46,118 nucleotides of DNA, taken from contig JANYDK010000006.1 of assembly GCA_025363655.1 (NCBI GenBank), positions 1-46,118 of the forward strand. Reading direction: 5' to 3'. The DNA is from Deltaproteobacteria bacterium. Lineage in GTDB: Bacteria; Myxococcota_A; Polyangia; Polyangiales; JADJMO01. The translations under genes and the position numbers were made by a program. The notes under the pieces were generated by a model that worked only from the letters and a program-made list of their open reading frames with translations, was not told the DNA's origin and made no database searches. Each line of letters opens with the position of its first letter. The first letter of the stretch is position 1. Of this stretch, positions 15,033-23,660 are shown piece by piece.

Positions 15033-16814
15033 ATGACGTTCACCGAAGCTGCCGCAGAGGTCCTCCGCCTCGCGGGCAAGCCGCTCCACTTCAAAGACAT
15101 CACCCAGCTCGCCATCGACAAGAACCTCTTGTCCCACGTGGGCAAGACGCCCGACGTGACGATGGGCGCGCGCCTTTCGCTCCAGATCAAAAAGGAGCCC
15201 GATGGCAGCATCGTCCGGGTGAAGCCGGGAATTTTCGGCCTCCGCGAGTGGGAAGGCGGCGGCAAGAAGAAGAAGAAGGGCGAGCCGAAAGAGGTCGCCG
15301 CAGAGAAGGTCGAAGAGACCTCGGTCGACGTCGATGTCGACGCCGACGACGACGCGACCGCCGACAAGTTCGCCGCACTCGCCTCGCAGGTCGATGCCGC
15401 CGAAGTCGCCGCGCACCCGCCGCGTGGTCACAAGCACGAGGCTCCCGCGCTCGGCGACGGCAGTCCCGGTGAAGACGACGAAGAGCCCGCGCCGCTCGAC
15501 GAAGAAGAGCGCATGCGTGGTCAGCTCGCCGCCTCGGCGACCGATTTCTTCGAAGAAGAAGACGACGACGATCAGCCGCTTTTCGGCGGTCCCGAGCCTG
15601 TTTCGCAGCCGGGCGGTGTCCCGGGAGCGCCTGCCGGTGAAGGTGGTCGTCGCCGTCGTCGTCGTCGTCGTCGCGGCAAGGGACGTGACGACGGCCAGCT
15701 CGGTCTCGGCTCGGCCACGCCGACGTTCGCCGGACCGGGCGGCATGTCGCTCGGCGGTGACGACGACGAAGAAGAGACCATCGGCGTCACCATCGGCGAC
15801 GAAGGCGACGCGCAGCCCACGCGCCGCGCCATCGTCCTCGAGCGCGTCCCGTCGGCGCCTCCGCAGCACGGTCGCGGTGAGGGTCGCGGCGAAGGTCGCG
15901 GTCGTTCGCAGCAGCAAGAGTACCGTCCGCCGCAGTTCCAGCGCTCGGGCGCTCGTCCTGAAGCGAGCTTCGATCTCTCCAGCTCCCCGGTCTTCGAATC
16001 GGTCGAGCAGCTCGACGAGCTCGCCGGTCGCGATCTCGCCGACGTCGTCTTCACCATCGTCTCGCAGTCCGATCGCAACCAGGGGCCCGTGCCCTTGCGC
16101 GCCATCGCCGACGCCGCGTTCCGTCGCGGGAAGCTCGCGGGCGATCCACAGACGGCGACCAGCGCCATCGCCGCCGCCGTTCGTGGCGACAACCTCCGTC
16201 GTGCCGCGAGCAGTCAGCGCGCGCGCTTCCGCTTCGCACAAGGCGGCCGCGTCGCTCCGACCGATTGGTCCCTCGGGCCCGATCTACTCCGCATCGAGCA
16301 AGAGGCCCTCGCGGCGATCGAGCGCTACCGCGACGCCGCGCGCCGCACGCTCGCGAGCAAGCTGCAGAAAGACATGTCGGGCCCCGCGCTCGTCGAGCTC
16401 CTCTTCATCGCCCTCGAGCGCCTCGGCTTCCGCGAGATTCGCCCGGTTCGTCGCGCTGGCCTCCCGGGTGGTGAAAGCCACTTCTCGGCCGTGCACGTCA
16501 ACCAAGGCGAAGAGATCCGCACCGCCATCGTCCTTCGCCGCGACGGCCGCGAAATCGGCCGCGAGCGCGTGATCGATCTCCGCGGCTCGCTGCACCACTA
16601 CGGTCCGGCGGCGGCGGGTTGGCTCATCACGACCGGCCAGTGCCTTTCGGGCGCGCGCGAAGAGGCGTCGGCTCCCGGCACCACTCCCATCGCCCTCTTC
16701 GACAGCCTCGGCTTCGCCCGGCTCCTCGAAGAGAACGACGTCGCGGTGACCAAGACCCGCCTCGATCTCGCGTTCCCCGATCTCGAGCTCCTCGAGACCC
16801 TCCGCGGAATCTGA
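15033..16814 (+). CDS. HARE-HTH protein with Mrr-like nuclease-fold C-terminus
   Basis: 593 residues. Residues 1-70 (FTEAAAEVLRLAGKPLHFKD ... LLSHVGKTPDVTMGARLS) match the HARE-HTH (HB1/ASXL/restriction endonuclease) winged helix, a module tied to DNA-modification systems. A basic KKKKK patch and about 230 residues of acidic, Arg-repeat and Gly-rich disorder follow, then a structured region from about 305. The C-terminal 140 residues resemble the Mrr catalytic domain (LVELLFIALERLGFREIRPV, GWLITTGQCLSGAREEA, PIALFDSLGFARLLEEN), but the expected D...QxK catalytic line reads AIVLRRDGREIG, so it is probably inactive. I infer a DNA-binding reader-type protein. Start supported by AAGGGA 12 bases upstream; a strong terminator follows. 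Confidence 0.8.
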   Translation: MTFTEAAAEVLRLAGKPLHFKDITQLAIDKNLLSHVGKTPDVTMGARLSLQIKKEPDGSIVRVKPGIFGLREWEGGGKKKKKGEPKEVAAEKVEETSVDVDVDADDDATADKFAALASQVDAAEVAAHPPRGHKHEAPALGDGSPGEDDEEPAPLDEEERMRGQLAASATDFFEEEDDDDQPLFGGPEPVSQPGGVPGAPAGEGGRRRRRRRRRGKGRDDGQLGLGSATPTFAGPGGMSLGGDDDEEETIGVTIGDEGDAQPTRRAIVLERVPSAPPQHGRGEGRGEGRGRSQQQEYRPPQFQRSGARPEASFDLSSSPVFESVEQLDELAGRDLADVVFTIVSQSDRNQGPVPLRAIADAAFRRGKLAGDPQTATSAIAAAVRGDNLRRAASSQRARFRFAQGGRVAPTDWSLGPDLLRIEQEALAAIERYRDAARRTLASKLQKDMSGPALVELLFIALERLGFREIRPVRRAGLPGGESHFSAVHVNQGEEIRTAIVLRRDGREIGRERVIDLRGSLHHYGPAAAGWLITTGQCLSGAREEASAPGTTPIALFDSLGFARLLEENDVAVTKTRLDLAFPDLELLETLRGI

Positions 16815-16836
16815 GACGAAGTCGTAGAACGAGAGA

Positions 16837-16875
16837 CGCCGGTGATCCGCGAGGGTCACCGGCGCTTTTCGTTTT
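16837..16875 (+). terminator. Rho-independent terminator of the HARE-HTH gene
   Basis: A perfect 9-bp stem, CGCCGGTGA (16837-16845) with TCACCGGCG (16856-16864), a 10-base loop, then CTTTTCGTTTTG. It begins 22 bases after the stop codon. This is the clearest intrinsic terminator in the window. Confidence 0.92.
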
Positions 16876-16892
16876 GTCGGCGTGCGCGCGAA

Positions 16893-18062
16893 TCAGCGCT
16901 TTTTCCAGGTGCTCTCGTCGAAATACCAAGTCTCGCCGACGTGCGCTCCCGCCGTCGGATCGCACGCCTTCGGCTTCCCGGCGATCACCCGCACGTAGAT
17001 GTGATCGCTCTCCTTGATCATGAACGCCGTGTTCGAGCAGACGGGGCCATTGCAGGTCCCGCTGTCGGCGGTGTCGGCCCCGGCGTCGCCGATGGCGATG
17101 ATCCCAGGCACGAGCGAAGGCGAAGGCGCGACGCCGGCGTCGAAGGGAATGGCGATGACGGTGCCGAGCGCCGGCGGCGGCTTCTTCAAATCGATTTGCG
17201 GCTGCTTGATTTTGATCTGCGCGAGGGAGTCACCAGGCCCGCCGCCCTTGGCTGCGACGCAGGCCGTCGCGGTGTGGGCGACGAGCGGCTTCTGGTACAT
17301 TCCGCAGCCTTTTTCCCCAGGGATCGGGTTGCACGTGTACGGAATGCCGTTGGCGTGGACGTAGCCGTAGAAGCGCGCGCGCGACTCGCTGTGGACCTCG
17401 GTGCCGACCTTTCCCGGCTCGTCGAGGACGACGCGGAAGCCGACGAAGCTGGAGGAGCCGCGCTCGGAGATGCCGCTCATCGCCTGCACCGCGCCCTTGG
17501 GGATCGCGTAGCCCATCCAGCTCTGATCGCTCGGCACGGCGGGGATGCCGACGTAGTCGACGTAGCACTTCTCGTCGGCGTGGATGGTGATCGCGACGTC
17601 GGAGAGCACCGTCTCGCCGGCCTTGCCCCACACCGCGAGGGACGCACCTGGCTGTCCACCGGAGGCGAGGAGCTTCGGTTTTGCGCCTAGTTTTCCGGCC
17701 GGATCGGGCGCGCAGCCAGGAGGGATCGGCGCGGTCGGCGCGATGACGCCAGCGTCGAGACGTCCGCCGACGAGATCGTCGCTGACGCCGCCGGTGTCCT
17801 TCTTCGCGTCGTCGTCCTTCGCCGAGTCGTCCTTCTTTTTCTTCTTGTCGTCGTCGTCGTCCGACTCGTCCTTTTCTTTCTTCTTCTTCTTTTTCTTCTC
17901 GCCGTCGTCGTCGTCCTTCGACTTCTTCTTCTTGTCGTCGTCGCTGCCCTCGGACTTGTCCTTGTCGCTCTTGGTCTCGGGCTGCGGGCAGCCGGCGATG
18001 CCGAAGAACGGGAACGCGAGGAGGAGGAGGAGGGCGGGCGTGGCGAACGTGCGGAGGCGCAT
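16893..18062 (-). CDS. Lipoprotein with Lys/Asp-block spacer
   Basis: 389 residues. Lipobox GIAGC (Cys25). Residues 30-90 are almost only Lys, Asp, Glu and Ser, in alternating blocks (KKKKSKDDDDGEKKKKKKK), a highly charged tether after the lipid anchor. The rest (about 95-389) is a beta-rich domain with several Cys and Gly, including DEKCYVDYVGIPAVPSDQ and ACDPTAGAHVGETWYFDEST at the end. No known domain is recognised. Such proteins are common, unassigned surface lipoproteins in Polyangiales-type genomes. It is convergent with the HARE-HTH gene. Confidence 0.78.
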   Translation of the reverse strand: MRLRTFATPALLLLLAFPFFGIAGCPQPETKSDKDKSEGSDDDKKKKSKDDDDGEKKKKKKKEKDESDDDDDKKKKKDDSAKDDDAKKDTGGVSDDLVGGRLDAGVIAPTAPIPPGCAPDPAGKLGAKPKLLASGGQPGASLAVWGKAGETVLSDVAITIHADEKCYVDYVGIPAVPSDQSWMGYAIPKGAVQAMSGISERGSSSFVGFRVVLDEPGKVGTEVHSESRARFYGYVHANGIPYTCNPIPGEKGCGMYQKPLVAHTATACVAAKGGGPGDSLAQIKIKQPQIDLKKPPPALGTVIAIPFDAGVAPSPSLVPGIIAIGDAGADTADSGTCNGPVCSNTAFMIKESDHIYVRVIAGKPKACDPTAGAHVGETWYFDESTWKKR

Positions 18063-18152
18063 GGCCGATATGGAGACCCGGAGCGCTCGCCCGGGTCAAG
18101 CCTCACATCGATCTGGGCTGGACGAGACGCGGGGCCGACCCCATGACCGGGT

Positions 18153-18174
18153 CACCATACGCTACCGTATGGTG
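18153..18174. promoter_or_regulatory. Perfect inverted repeat, candidate operator
   Basis: CACCATAC (18153-18160) and GTATGGTG (18167-18174) are exact reverse complements separated by GCTACC. The 22-bp site lies 40 bases before the DUF2867 start, where a promoter would be expected, and fits the size of a TetR- or MarR-type operator. No regulator gene is adjacent. Confidence 0.55.
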
Positions 18175-18213
18175 GCTCAAGTACGAATGGAACGAATCGA
18201 AGTGGAGGTTCCG

Positions 18214-18729
18214 ATGCTCACCATTCCTGCCGCGTCCCTCGCGGAGATCCCCTACCTCGAAGGGCGCCTCGCCCTCGCCGATCACGTCGACGAGAAGGTC
18301 GTGCGTGGAGGCCCCTCGGTGCCGCGCTTCGTCGAGGCGCTCCTCGACTATCAACCGCTCTGGCTGCGCGCGCTCTTCGCCATGCGTTGGGTGCTCGCCA
18401 AGGTGCTCCGCTTGCATCATGGGTCGGACCAAGTCGCGCGCGGCGTCTCCTTCGCGGTCGGCGGTAAGGGCGCGTTCTTCACCGTCCGCGCGGCCGATGC
18501 GAGCACGCACTGGGTCGGTCGCGCCGACGATGGTCACCTCAGCGCCGATCTCGCGGTCGTCGCCGAGCCGATGACGGACGGCACCCGACGCTTCCACGTC
18601 GTCACCGTCGTCGAGCACCACGACGCGCGTGGCCCCTTCTATTTCAAGCTCATCGAGCCCTTCCATCACCTGGTGGTGGGCGCGATGGCGCGTGCCGCAG
18701 CGAAGCGAACGAGGCCGCAAGCGAGCTAG
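18214..18729 (+). CDS. DUF2867 family protein
   Basis: 171 residues. The pattern ADHVDEKVVRGGP, WLRALFAMRWVLAKVLRLHH and the C-terminal VVTVVEHHDARGPFYFKLIEPFHHLVV matches DUF2867, a START-like or lipocalin-like fold with no known reaction. ATG 18214 is preceded by GTGGAGG at a 5-base spacing, a strong ribosome-binding site; upstream in-frame ATGs at 18169 and 18187 have none, and 18169 lies inside the candidate operator. Probably controlled by the inverted repeat at 18153-18174. The helicase gene begins 22 bases downstream. Confidence 0.8.
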   Translation: MLTIPAASLAEIPYLEGRLALADHVDEKVVRGGPSVPRFVEALLDYQPLWLRALFAMRWVLAKVLRLHHGSDQVARGVSFAVGGKGAFFTVRAADASTHWVGRADDGHLSADLAVVAEPMTDGTRRFHVVTVVEHHDARGPFYFKLIEPFHHLVVGAMARAAAKRTRPQAS

Positions 18730-18751
18730 AATTGGAGAGAGTCCTGTACGG

Positions 18752-21193
18752 ATGTATAGTCTGCGCATGGCCGCAGCACCCTGGTCGCGCGAGACGGGTC
18801 TCGAATCCGTCGTCAATCGCTGGCTCGCCAAAGGAATCGTCCGCGAGGACATCGTCGCCGACGAGAGCTACGAGGCAAGGCGCGCGAGCCCGGCGCCGTT
18901 CCCCGAGAAGCTGCACCCGAAGCTCCGCGGTGCCCTCGCCGCGCGCGGCATCGAGACCCTCTACTCGCACCAGGCACGCGCGTTCACCGCGGCGGCGAGC
19001 GGGCGCCACGTGGTCGTCTCGACGCCTACCGCGAGCGGCAAATCGCTCTGCTTCCACCTCCCGGTGCTGACGGCGCTCGCCGACGATCCTTCCTCACGCG
19101 CGCTCTACCTCTTTCCGACCAAGGCCTTGGCTCGCGATCAAGAGGCGTCGCTGCGTGCGCTGATGACCGCTGCCGACATCGCCGGAAGCGGCGTCGGTGG
19201 TGCGGTCGTCTACGACGGCGACACGCCCGGTGATGCACGTCGCGCTGCCCGCGAGAAGAGCGGCATCATCCTCACCAACCCCGACATGCTTCACGCCGGC
19301 ATCCTCCCGCACCACGCGGCGTGGGCCGCGCTCTTCCAGCAACTGCGCTACGTGGTCATCGACGAGCTGCACACCTATCGCGGCGTCTTCGGTTCGCACC
19401 TCGCCAACGTCTTGCGACGATTGCAGCGTATTTGTCGCTTCCATGGGAGCAATCCGGTCTTCCTCTGCGCGACCGCCACCATCGGCAATCCGCGCGAGCA
19501 CGCCGCGCGCGTCACCGGTGTCCGTCCCGAAGACCTCGAGCTCATCGATCAGAACGGCGCGCCCGCCGGCTCGAGGCGGGTGCTCATCTACAACCCGCCG
19601 GTGGTCAACGCCGAGCTCGGCATCCGTGGCTCGTGCCCCAAGCGTGCGGTGCGCTTCGCCGCCGATCTCCTCCGCGCGCGCGTGCCCACCATTCTCTTCG
19701 GCGCCTCGCGCAACGGCGTCGAGACGATGCTCAAGTACCTTCGCGACGCGACCAAGGACGATCACCTCCCCTCGGGCGCGATCATGGGCTATCGCGGCGG
19801 CTACCTCGCCGACACGCGTCGAAAGATCGAAGCCGGTCTTCGCAGCGGCGAAATCCTCGGCGTCGTCAGCACCAACGCCCTCGAGCTCGGCATCGACATC
19901 GGCGAGCTCGATGCCGTGGTGTGCGCTGGATATCCCGGCTCGGTCGCGGCCACTTGGCAGCGCTTCGGTCGCGCCGGTCGTCGCAGCTCGCCGAGCATCG
20001 CGGTGATGGTCGCCTCCAGCGCGCCGGTCGATCAGTACGTCGCGCGCGAGCCGAGCTGGCTCCTCGGCGCGCCGGCGGAAGAAGCGCGCATCGATCCGAA
20101 CAACGTCGAGATCCTCGTCCAGCACCTGAAATGTGCGGCTTTCGAGGCTCCTTTCGAAGAGGGCGACACCTTCGGCGATCTCGACGCGCAGAGTACGCGC
20201 GACGCCCTCGGCTTCCTCGTCGATCACGGCGTCGTCCACGAAGTGAAGGGACGCTCCGGCAGCGCAGAGAAGGGCGCGGCGCCGTCACGCACGCGCTTCC
20301 ATTGGTCGAGCGATGCCTATCCGGCGAACCACGTCCCCCTGCGCTCGATCGCCTGGGACAACGTCGTCATCATCGAGCAGCGCGCCGAGCAGCCCGATCG
20401 AACCCTCGGCGAGCTCGACTGGCGCGCCGCGCAGACGATGCTCCACGAGCAGGCCATCTACCAACACGACGGCGTGCAGTACCAGGTCGAGCACTTCGAT
20501 TTCGACAACCACAAAGCATACATTCGCTATGTAGATCCCGACTACTACACCGAGGCGATGACCTACGCCAAGGTCTCGGTGCTCGAGGTCGCGAGCCGTC
20601 GCGCGAGCACGCGCAAGGTGGTCTCGTGGGGCGAAGTGCAGGTGGTCGAGAAGGTCGTCGGCTACAAGAAGATCAAGTTCCACACGCACGAGAACGTCGG
20701 CTACGGCGAGGTACGGTTGCCCGATCTCGAGCTGCACACCACCTCCTCTTGGCTGACGCTCCCCGAAGATCTGGTGCTCGCGCTCGTCGAAGAAGGCGTC
20801 GGTCGCGCGGCGATCATCGATGCGCTCCGAGGCGTCGGTCGCGCGCTCGAGGCTGTGGCGTCGCTCGCGCTCATGTGCGACCCGCGCGACTTGTCGATGG
20901 TCGTCGAAGACCAACCGACGGCCGAGACGCACGGCCACTCCGAGCATGACGGCACCTTCGCGCCGACGCTGCACCTCTACGACGCGTACGCTGGCGGCAT
21001 CGGTCTCTCGCCGCGCATCTTCGAGCAGTACGAAGAGCTGGTGCAACGCGCGCGTGCGCTCATCGCCGGTTGCGCCTGCGACAGCGGTTGCCCGACCTGC
21101 GTCGGTCCGACGATCGTCGTCATCCCAGGAAAATCGCGGCGAAACGTCGCGCTGCGCTTGATCGACGCGACGTTCGCGGAGGTCGTTCATTAG
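18752..21193 (+). CDS. Hrq1/MrfA-type superfamily 2 helicase (DUF1998)
   Basis: 813 residues. Walker A TPTASGKS (91-98), Walker B with DELH (204-207), motif III CATATIGNP, and C-terminal helicase motifs (TNALELGIDIG, QRFGRAGRR) are all present. The last third is the DUF1998 region with a four-Cys cluster (CACDSGCPTC plus a following conserved segment), which binds zinc in MrfA. Relatives are the RecQ4-like Hrq1 of yeast and B. subtilis MrfA, a 3'-5' helicase for repair of mitomycin-type DNA damage. The MrfB exonuclease partner is not seen here. ATG 18752 has GGAGAGAG 10 bases upstream; ATG 18767 is a possible alternative. Confidence 0.92.
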   Translation: MYSLRMAAAPWSRETGLESVVNRWLAKGIVREDIVADESYEARRASPAPFPEKLHPKLRGALAARGIETLYSHQARAFTAAASGRHVVVSTPTASGKSLCFHLPVLTALADDPSSRALYLFPTKALARDQEASLRALMTAADIAGSGVGGAVVYDGDTPGDARRAAREKSGIILTNPDMLHAGILPHHAAWAALFQQLRYVVIDELHTYRGVFGSHLANVLRRLQRICRFHGSNPVFLCATATIGNPREHAARVTGVRPEDLELIDQNGAPAGSRRVLIYNPPVVNAELGIRGSCPKRAVRFAADLLRARVPTILFGASRNGVETMLKYLRDATKDDHLPSGAIMGYRGGYLADTRRKIEAGLRSGEILGVVSTNALELGIDIGELDAVVCAGYPGSVAATWQRFGRAGRRSSPSIAVMVASSAPVDQYVAREPSWLLGAPAEEARIDPNNVEILVQHLKCAAFEAPFEEGDTFGDLDAQSTRDALGFLVDHGVVHEVKGRSGSAEKGAAPSRTRFHWSSDAYPANHVPLRSIAWDNVVIIEQRAEQPDRTLGELDWRAAQTMLHEQAIYQHDGVQYQVEHFDFDNHKAYIRYVDPDYYTEAMTYAKVSVLEVASRRASTRKVVSWGEVQVVEKVVGYKKIKFHTHENVGYGEVRLPDLELHTTSSWLTLPEDLVLALVEEGVGRAAIIDALRGVGRALEAVASLALMCDPRDLSMVVEDQPTAETHGHSEHDGTFAPTLHLYDAYAGGIGLSPRIFEQYEELVQRARALIAGCACDSGCPTCVGPTIVVIPGKSRRNVALRLIDATFAEVVH

Positions 21194-21217
21194 GCGTTCG
21201 TCGCATCGGCGATGCCG

Positions 21218-21706
21218 TCACCACGAATGGCGCATGCGATCGAGACCGGCGCGCGCCGTCCGAATCGCGCTCACTTGGTCGAGCAAGATGTTCTCGACGT
21301 CCGCGGAGATGGGCTTCGCCAACACGGCCTCGTAGTGGCGCAATACGCCGTACTCGCCGCGCTCGCATTCGGCGATCATCGACGTCGGCGCGGCGTGCTC
21401 GAGGACCGCGCGCGCGTCGATCAAGTGGCGATGTAGATCGCCGACGAGGCTCGCGCGCGGAGGAGAGTCTTCGCCCATCTCCTCGAGCAACGTCGTCAGC
21501 CGTCGGCCGAATGCGGCGCGCTCGTCGGCATACTGCGCGAGCAGCGAGGCCAAATTGGGGTGCTCGCCGACGCGTGCCGAGACGGCACGGAAGCCCGCTT
21601 CGCCTGCGAAGCAGAGCGCGCGGAGCTCGAGGAGATCGGCGATCAGCGTTTCGCGCTGCATCGGCCGCAGTTCACGAAACGATGGAGCGACGGGGTTGAT
21701 GGTCAT
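21218..21706 (-). CDS. DUF2383 four-helix-bundle (PA2169-like) protein
   Basis: 162 residues, almost all helical. The pattern LIADLLELRALCFAGEAGF, YADERAAFGRRLTTLLEEMGE, SLVGDLHRHLIDARAVL and IAECERGEYGVLRHYEAVL is that of DUF2383, a ferritin-like bundle with Glu/His pairs able to bind metal; function is unknown but it is often found with stress proteins. ATG 21706 has GGAG 7 bases upstream; an alternative at 21733 has no ribosome-binding site. Convergent with the helicase and divergent from the eRF1-like gene. First member of the stress-type cassette up to 24.9 kb. Confidence 0.8.
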   Translation of the reverse strand: MTINPVAPSFRELRPMQRETLIADLLELRALCFAGEAGFRAVSARVGEHPNLASLLAQYADERAAFGRRLTTLLEEMGEDSPPRASLVGDLHRHLIDARAVLEHAAPTSMIAECERGEYGVLRHYEAVLAKPISADVENILLDQVSAIRTARAGLDRMRHSW

Positions 21707-21966
21707 CGGAGGTCTCCGGTTGATTCCATCCATCGTCACAGCACGCGACGTGCCGAGGCGCGTTCGGCGAGGCGGACCCTGAATGCAGACGGACGGCGAG
21801 GGCGAGCGCGTTCGTTCGATGCGCCAAGTGCGCGTGCACGCACGCTCTGCGTACCCACGGACTCCCACGCGTCGATTGGGCGAGCAGCGCGCACCGACTT
21901 CCTGGCACGGCAATCGCTGAGAGCTCGAGTCGGAAGTCCACGGTCACCTCGAGAAAGGCTCTTGTC

Positions 21967-22341
21967 ATGACGCACATCGCTCTCTGGCTCGATCACGACG
22001 AAGCACGCATTTTTCACGTCGACCTGGAAAACGTCGAGGCCATCGCGATCCATGCGCCGCATCGTCATCTCCATCGGCACGAAATGCGCACAGCCGACCG
22101 CTCGCACCCGGCCGATGCGCTCCACTACTTTCAGGAGATCGCGCGCGCCCTACAGGGAGCCGACACGATCCTCGTCATGGGCCCGGCAGGGGCGAAGAAC
22201 GAGCTCGTACGGCATCTGCACGAGCACGTTCCCGGCATCGAGAAGAAGATCGCCGGCGTCGAGACGGTCGATCATCCGACCGATCGACAGATCGTGGCGC
22301 ACGCGAAGAAGTACTTCCTTCGCGCGGCCGGTCTTGCGTGA
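21967..22341 (+). CDS. Small eRF1-like / translation-machinery-associated protein
   Basis: 124 residues. Sequence features such as ALWLDHDEARIFHVD, HAPHRHLHRHE, ADTILVMGPAGAKNELVRHLHEH and VETVDHPTDRQIVAHAKKYF match a widespread family often labelled translational machinery protein, related to the C-terminal domain of archaeal/eukaryotic release factor 1. The His-rich centre (HAPHRHLHRH) could bind metal or RNA. These proteins usually sit with stress genes. A GAGAAAGG-like site lies upstream of the ATG. The 260-base gap to the divergent DUF2383 gene should contain the promoters of both. Confidence 0.75.
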   Translation: MTHIALWLDHDEARIFHVDLENVEAIAIHAPHRHLHRHEMRTADRSHPADALHYFQEIARALQGADTILVMGPAGAKNELVRHLHEHVPGIEKKIAGVETVDHPTDRQIVAHAKKYFLRAAGLA

Positions 22342-22464
22342 CGAGGACTCGACGGACGGCCGAGACCTCTCGCGACTCGAGCAGCGATTGAACGGAGACG
22401 AGTGGCGTGTCCGGATGCACCTAGACGAGGCCGTGGCTCATGTACTGGCGAACGGGCGTCTCCA

Positions 22465-22887
22465 TCAGCTTGCCTGCGCGACGTCGACGCCAGCGAGATC
22501 GAGCACCACGTCGACGCGTGGCCCGGCTGAAATCGTCTTCTTGACCTTGCAGCTCTCGGCCGCGCGTACCACCGCGGGCCGATACTTCTCCGGAAACGTC
22601 GCTGGCAACCGAAGGTGCAGCGAGATGCGCGTGGGGAGGTGGGTCGTGGGGTTCATTTCGACTTGCTGACGCAGCGACACGCCCTCCGTCGATAGACCTC
22701 GCGCCTGGCAGAAGCCGAGCACGTAGAGGCCTGCGCACGTCGCGATCGACGCGAGAAATAGGTCGAACGGAGCGACCGCCGTCGCCTCACCACCCGCGTC
22801 CATGGGCTGATCGGTATGCACGACGAGGTCGCCGACGTGCGCGTCGACGCGCTTTCCACCGGGAAAGGTAACGTAGAGGTCTTGCAT
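22465..22887 (-). CDS. OsmC/Ohr family protein
   Basis: 140 residues. The family's two Cys are present: Cys51 in LASIATCAGLY and Cys113 in AAESCKVKKTI. OsmC-type proteins reduce organic or lipid hydroperoxides with these residues, re-reduced by lipoylated or thiol partners. Cys60 is an extra residue of unknown role. N-terminal strands (LYVTFPGGKRVDAHVGDL) also fit. Upstream at 22900-22912 lies GCACGTGACGTGC, a short palindrome. It shares the strand with the ATPase and USP genes upstream but is separated from them by 167 bases, so it may have its own promoter. Confidence 0.85.
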   Translation of the reverse strand: MQDLYVTFPGGKRVDAHVGDLVVHTDQPMDAGGEATAVAPFDLFLASIATCAGLYVLGFCQARGLSTEGVSLRQQVEMNPTTHLPTRISLHLRLPATFPEKYRPAVVRAAESCKVKKTISAGPRVDVVLDLAGVDVAQAS

Positions 22888-23054
22888 GGCCGCTCTTCAG
22901 CACGTGACGTGCCCGTGGCTGGGGCTCGATGTACACGAGCAAATCGCGACCGAACTCGCGCGGGGCGCCCGGCGCGGCGGAAGGTGCCCTGCGCACTCCT
23001 GCCGACCTTGCGTATGCGGTGCACGATCCGCGGTCGAGTCGGAACGATGGGAGG

Positions 23055-23660
23055 CTATGCCGACGACGACCCTCGCGCGCCTGCCTCGCGCACCTCGGCG
23101 CACTCCAGGGCCAGGATCTCCATCACCCGACGCGCCTTCGTCGAGATGTCGGCAGCAGCGGGGACCGAATGCCGACGTGGGTGTCCGCTCCACGCTTCGA
23201 CGATGCGTCGGTCGATGGCAGCAGCCTCGCTCGCGCCCTCGATACGCAGCGACGACGAGCGGTAGCCCTGGGCGATCGTCGGCACGTCGAGGTGGATCAC
23301 CGCTGCGTAGCGGCCGAGCTCGCGCGCCAGCGTGGTTTGCACCGAGTCGAAGAACGTCTCTCCGCCCTCGGGCCAGTAGGCGAGCGCGTCGAGCGTTCCG
23401 CGATCGCACAGCACTAGCGGAGCGCTCGCGTCGGCGTGCGCGAGCGATTCGAGCTCTTGCTGGACGAAGTAGATCGCGCGCTGCGCGACCCGGCGCGCCA
23501 GCGCGTCCGCGCGTCGGGGAAATCCGCCTCCAAATAGGATGCTCGCGGATTCCGGGAGGACGCGCACCCCGTCGAGGGCATGCCGCACCATCTCCAGCGC
23601 GACCGTCTTCCCCGCTCCCGGACCTCCGGTGAGCACCACGAATCGAGGGGTCGTGCTCAC
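23055..23660 (-). CDS. P-loop ATP/GTPase of the AAA_28 type
   Basis: 201 residues. Walker A GGPGAGKT (12-19) lies right at the start, followed by a kinase-like LCDRGTLDALAYWPEG segment and VIHLDVPTIAQGYRSSSLRIE. This resembles the AAA_28 family, related to NadR and thymidylate-kinase-like NTPases, which phosphorylate or sense small molecules; no substrate is known. It starts at GTG 23660, which overlaps the TGA of the universal stress gene (GTGA), so the two are co-translated. That coupling suggests the ATPase works with the stress protein. Confidence 0.8.
   Translation of the reverse strand: MSTTPRFVVLTGGPGAGKTVALEMVRHALDGVRVLPESASILFGGGFPRRADALARRVAQRAIYFVQQELESLAHADASAPLVLCDRGTLDALAYWPEGGETFFDSVQTTLARELGRYAAVIHLDVPTIAQGYRSSSLRIEGASEAAAIDRRIVEAWSGHPRRHSVPAAADISTKARRVMEILALECAEVREAGARGSSSA

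Noticed and set aside
17810-17960. TTC/GTC-rich tract resembling a microsatellite
   Set aside because: It encodes the Lys/Asp blocks of the lipoprotein on the minus strand.
17584-18729. Long plus-strand frame that would add 210 residues to DUF2867
   Set aside because: The extra part is antisense to the Lys/Asp lipoprotein (poly-Ser/Phe runs) and passes through the candidate operator; a strong ribosome-binding site marks the internal start.
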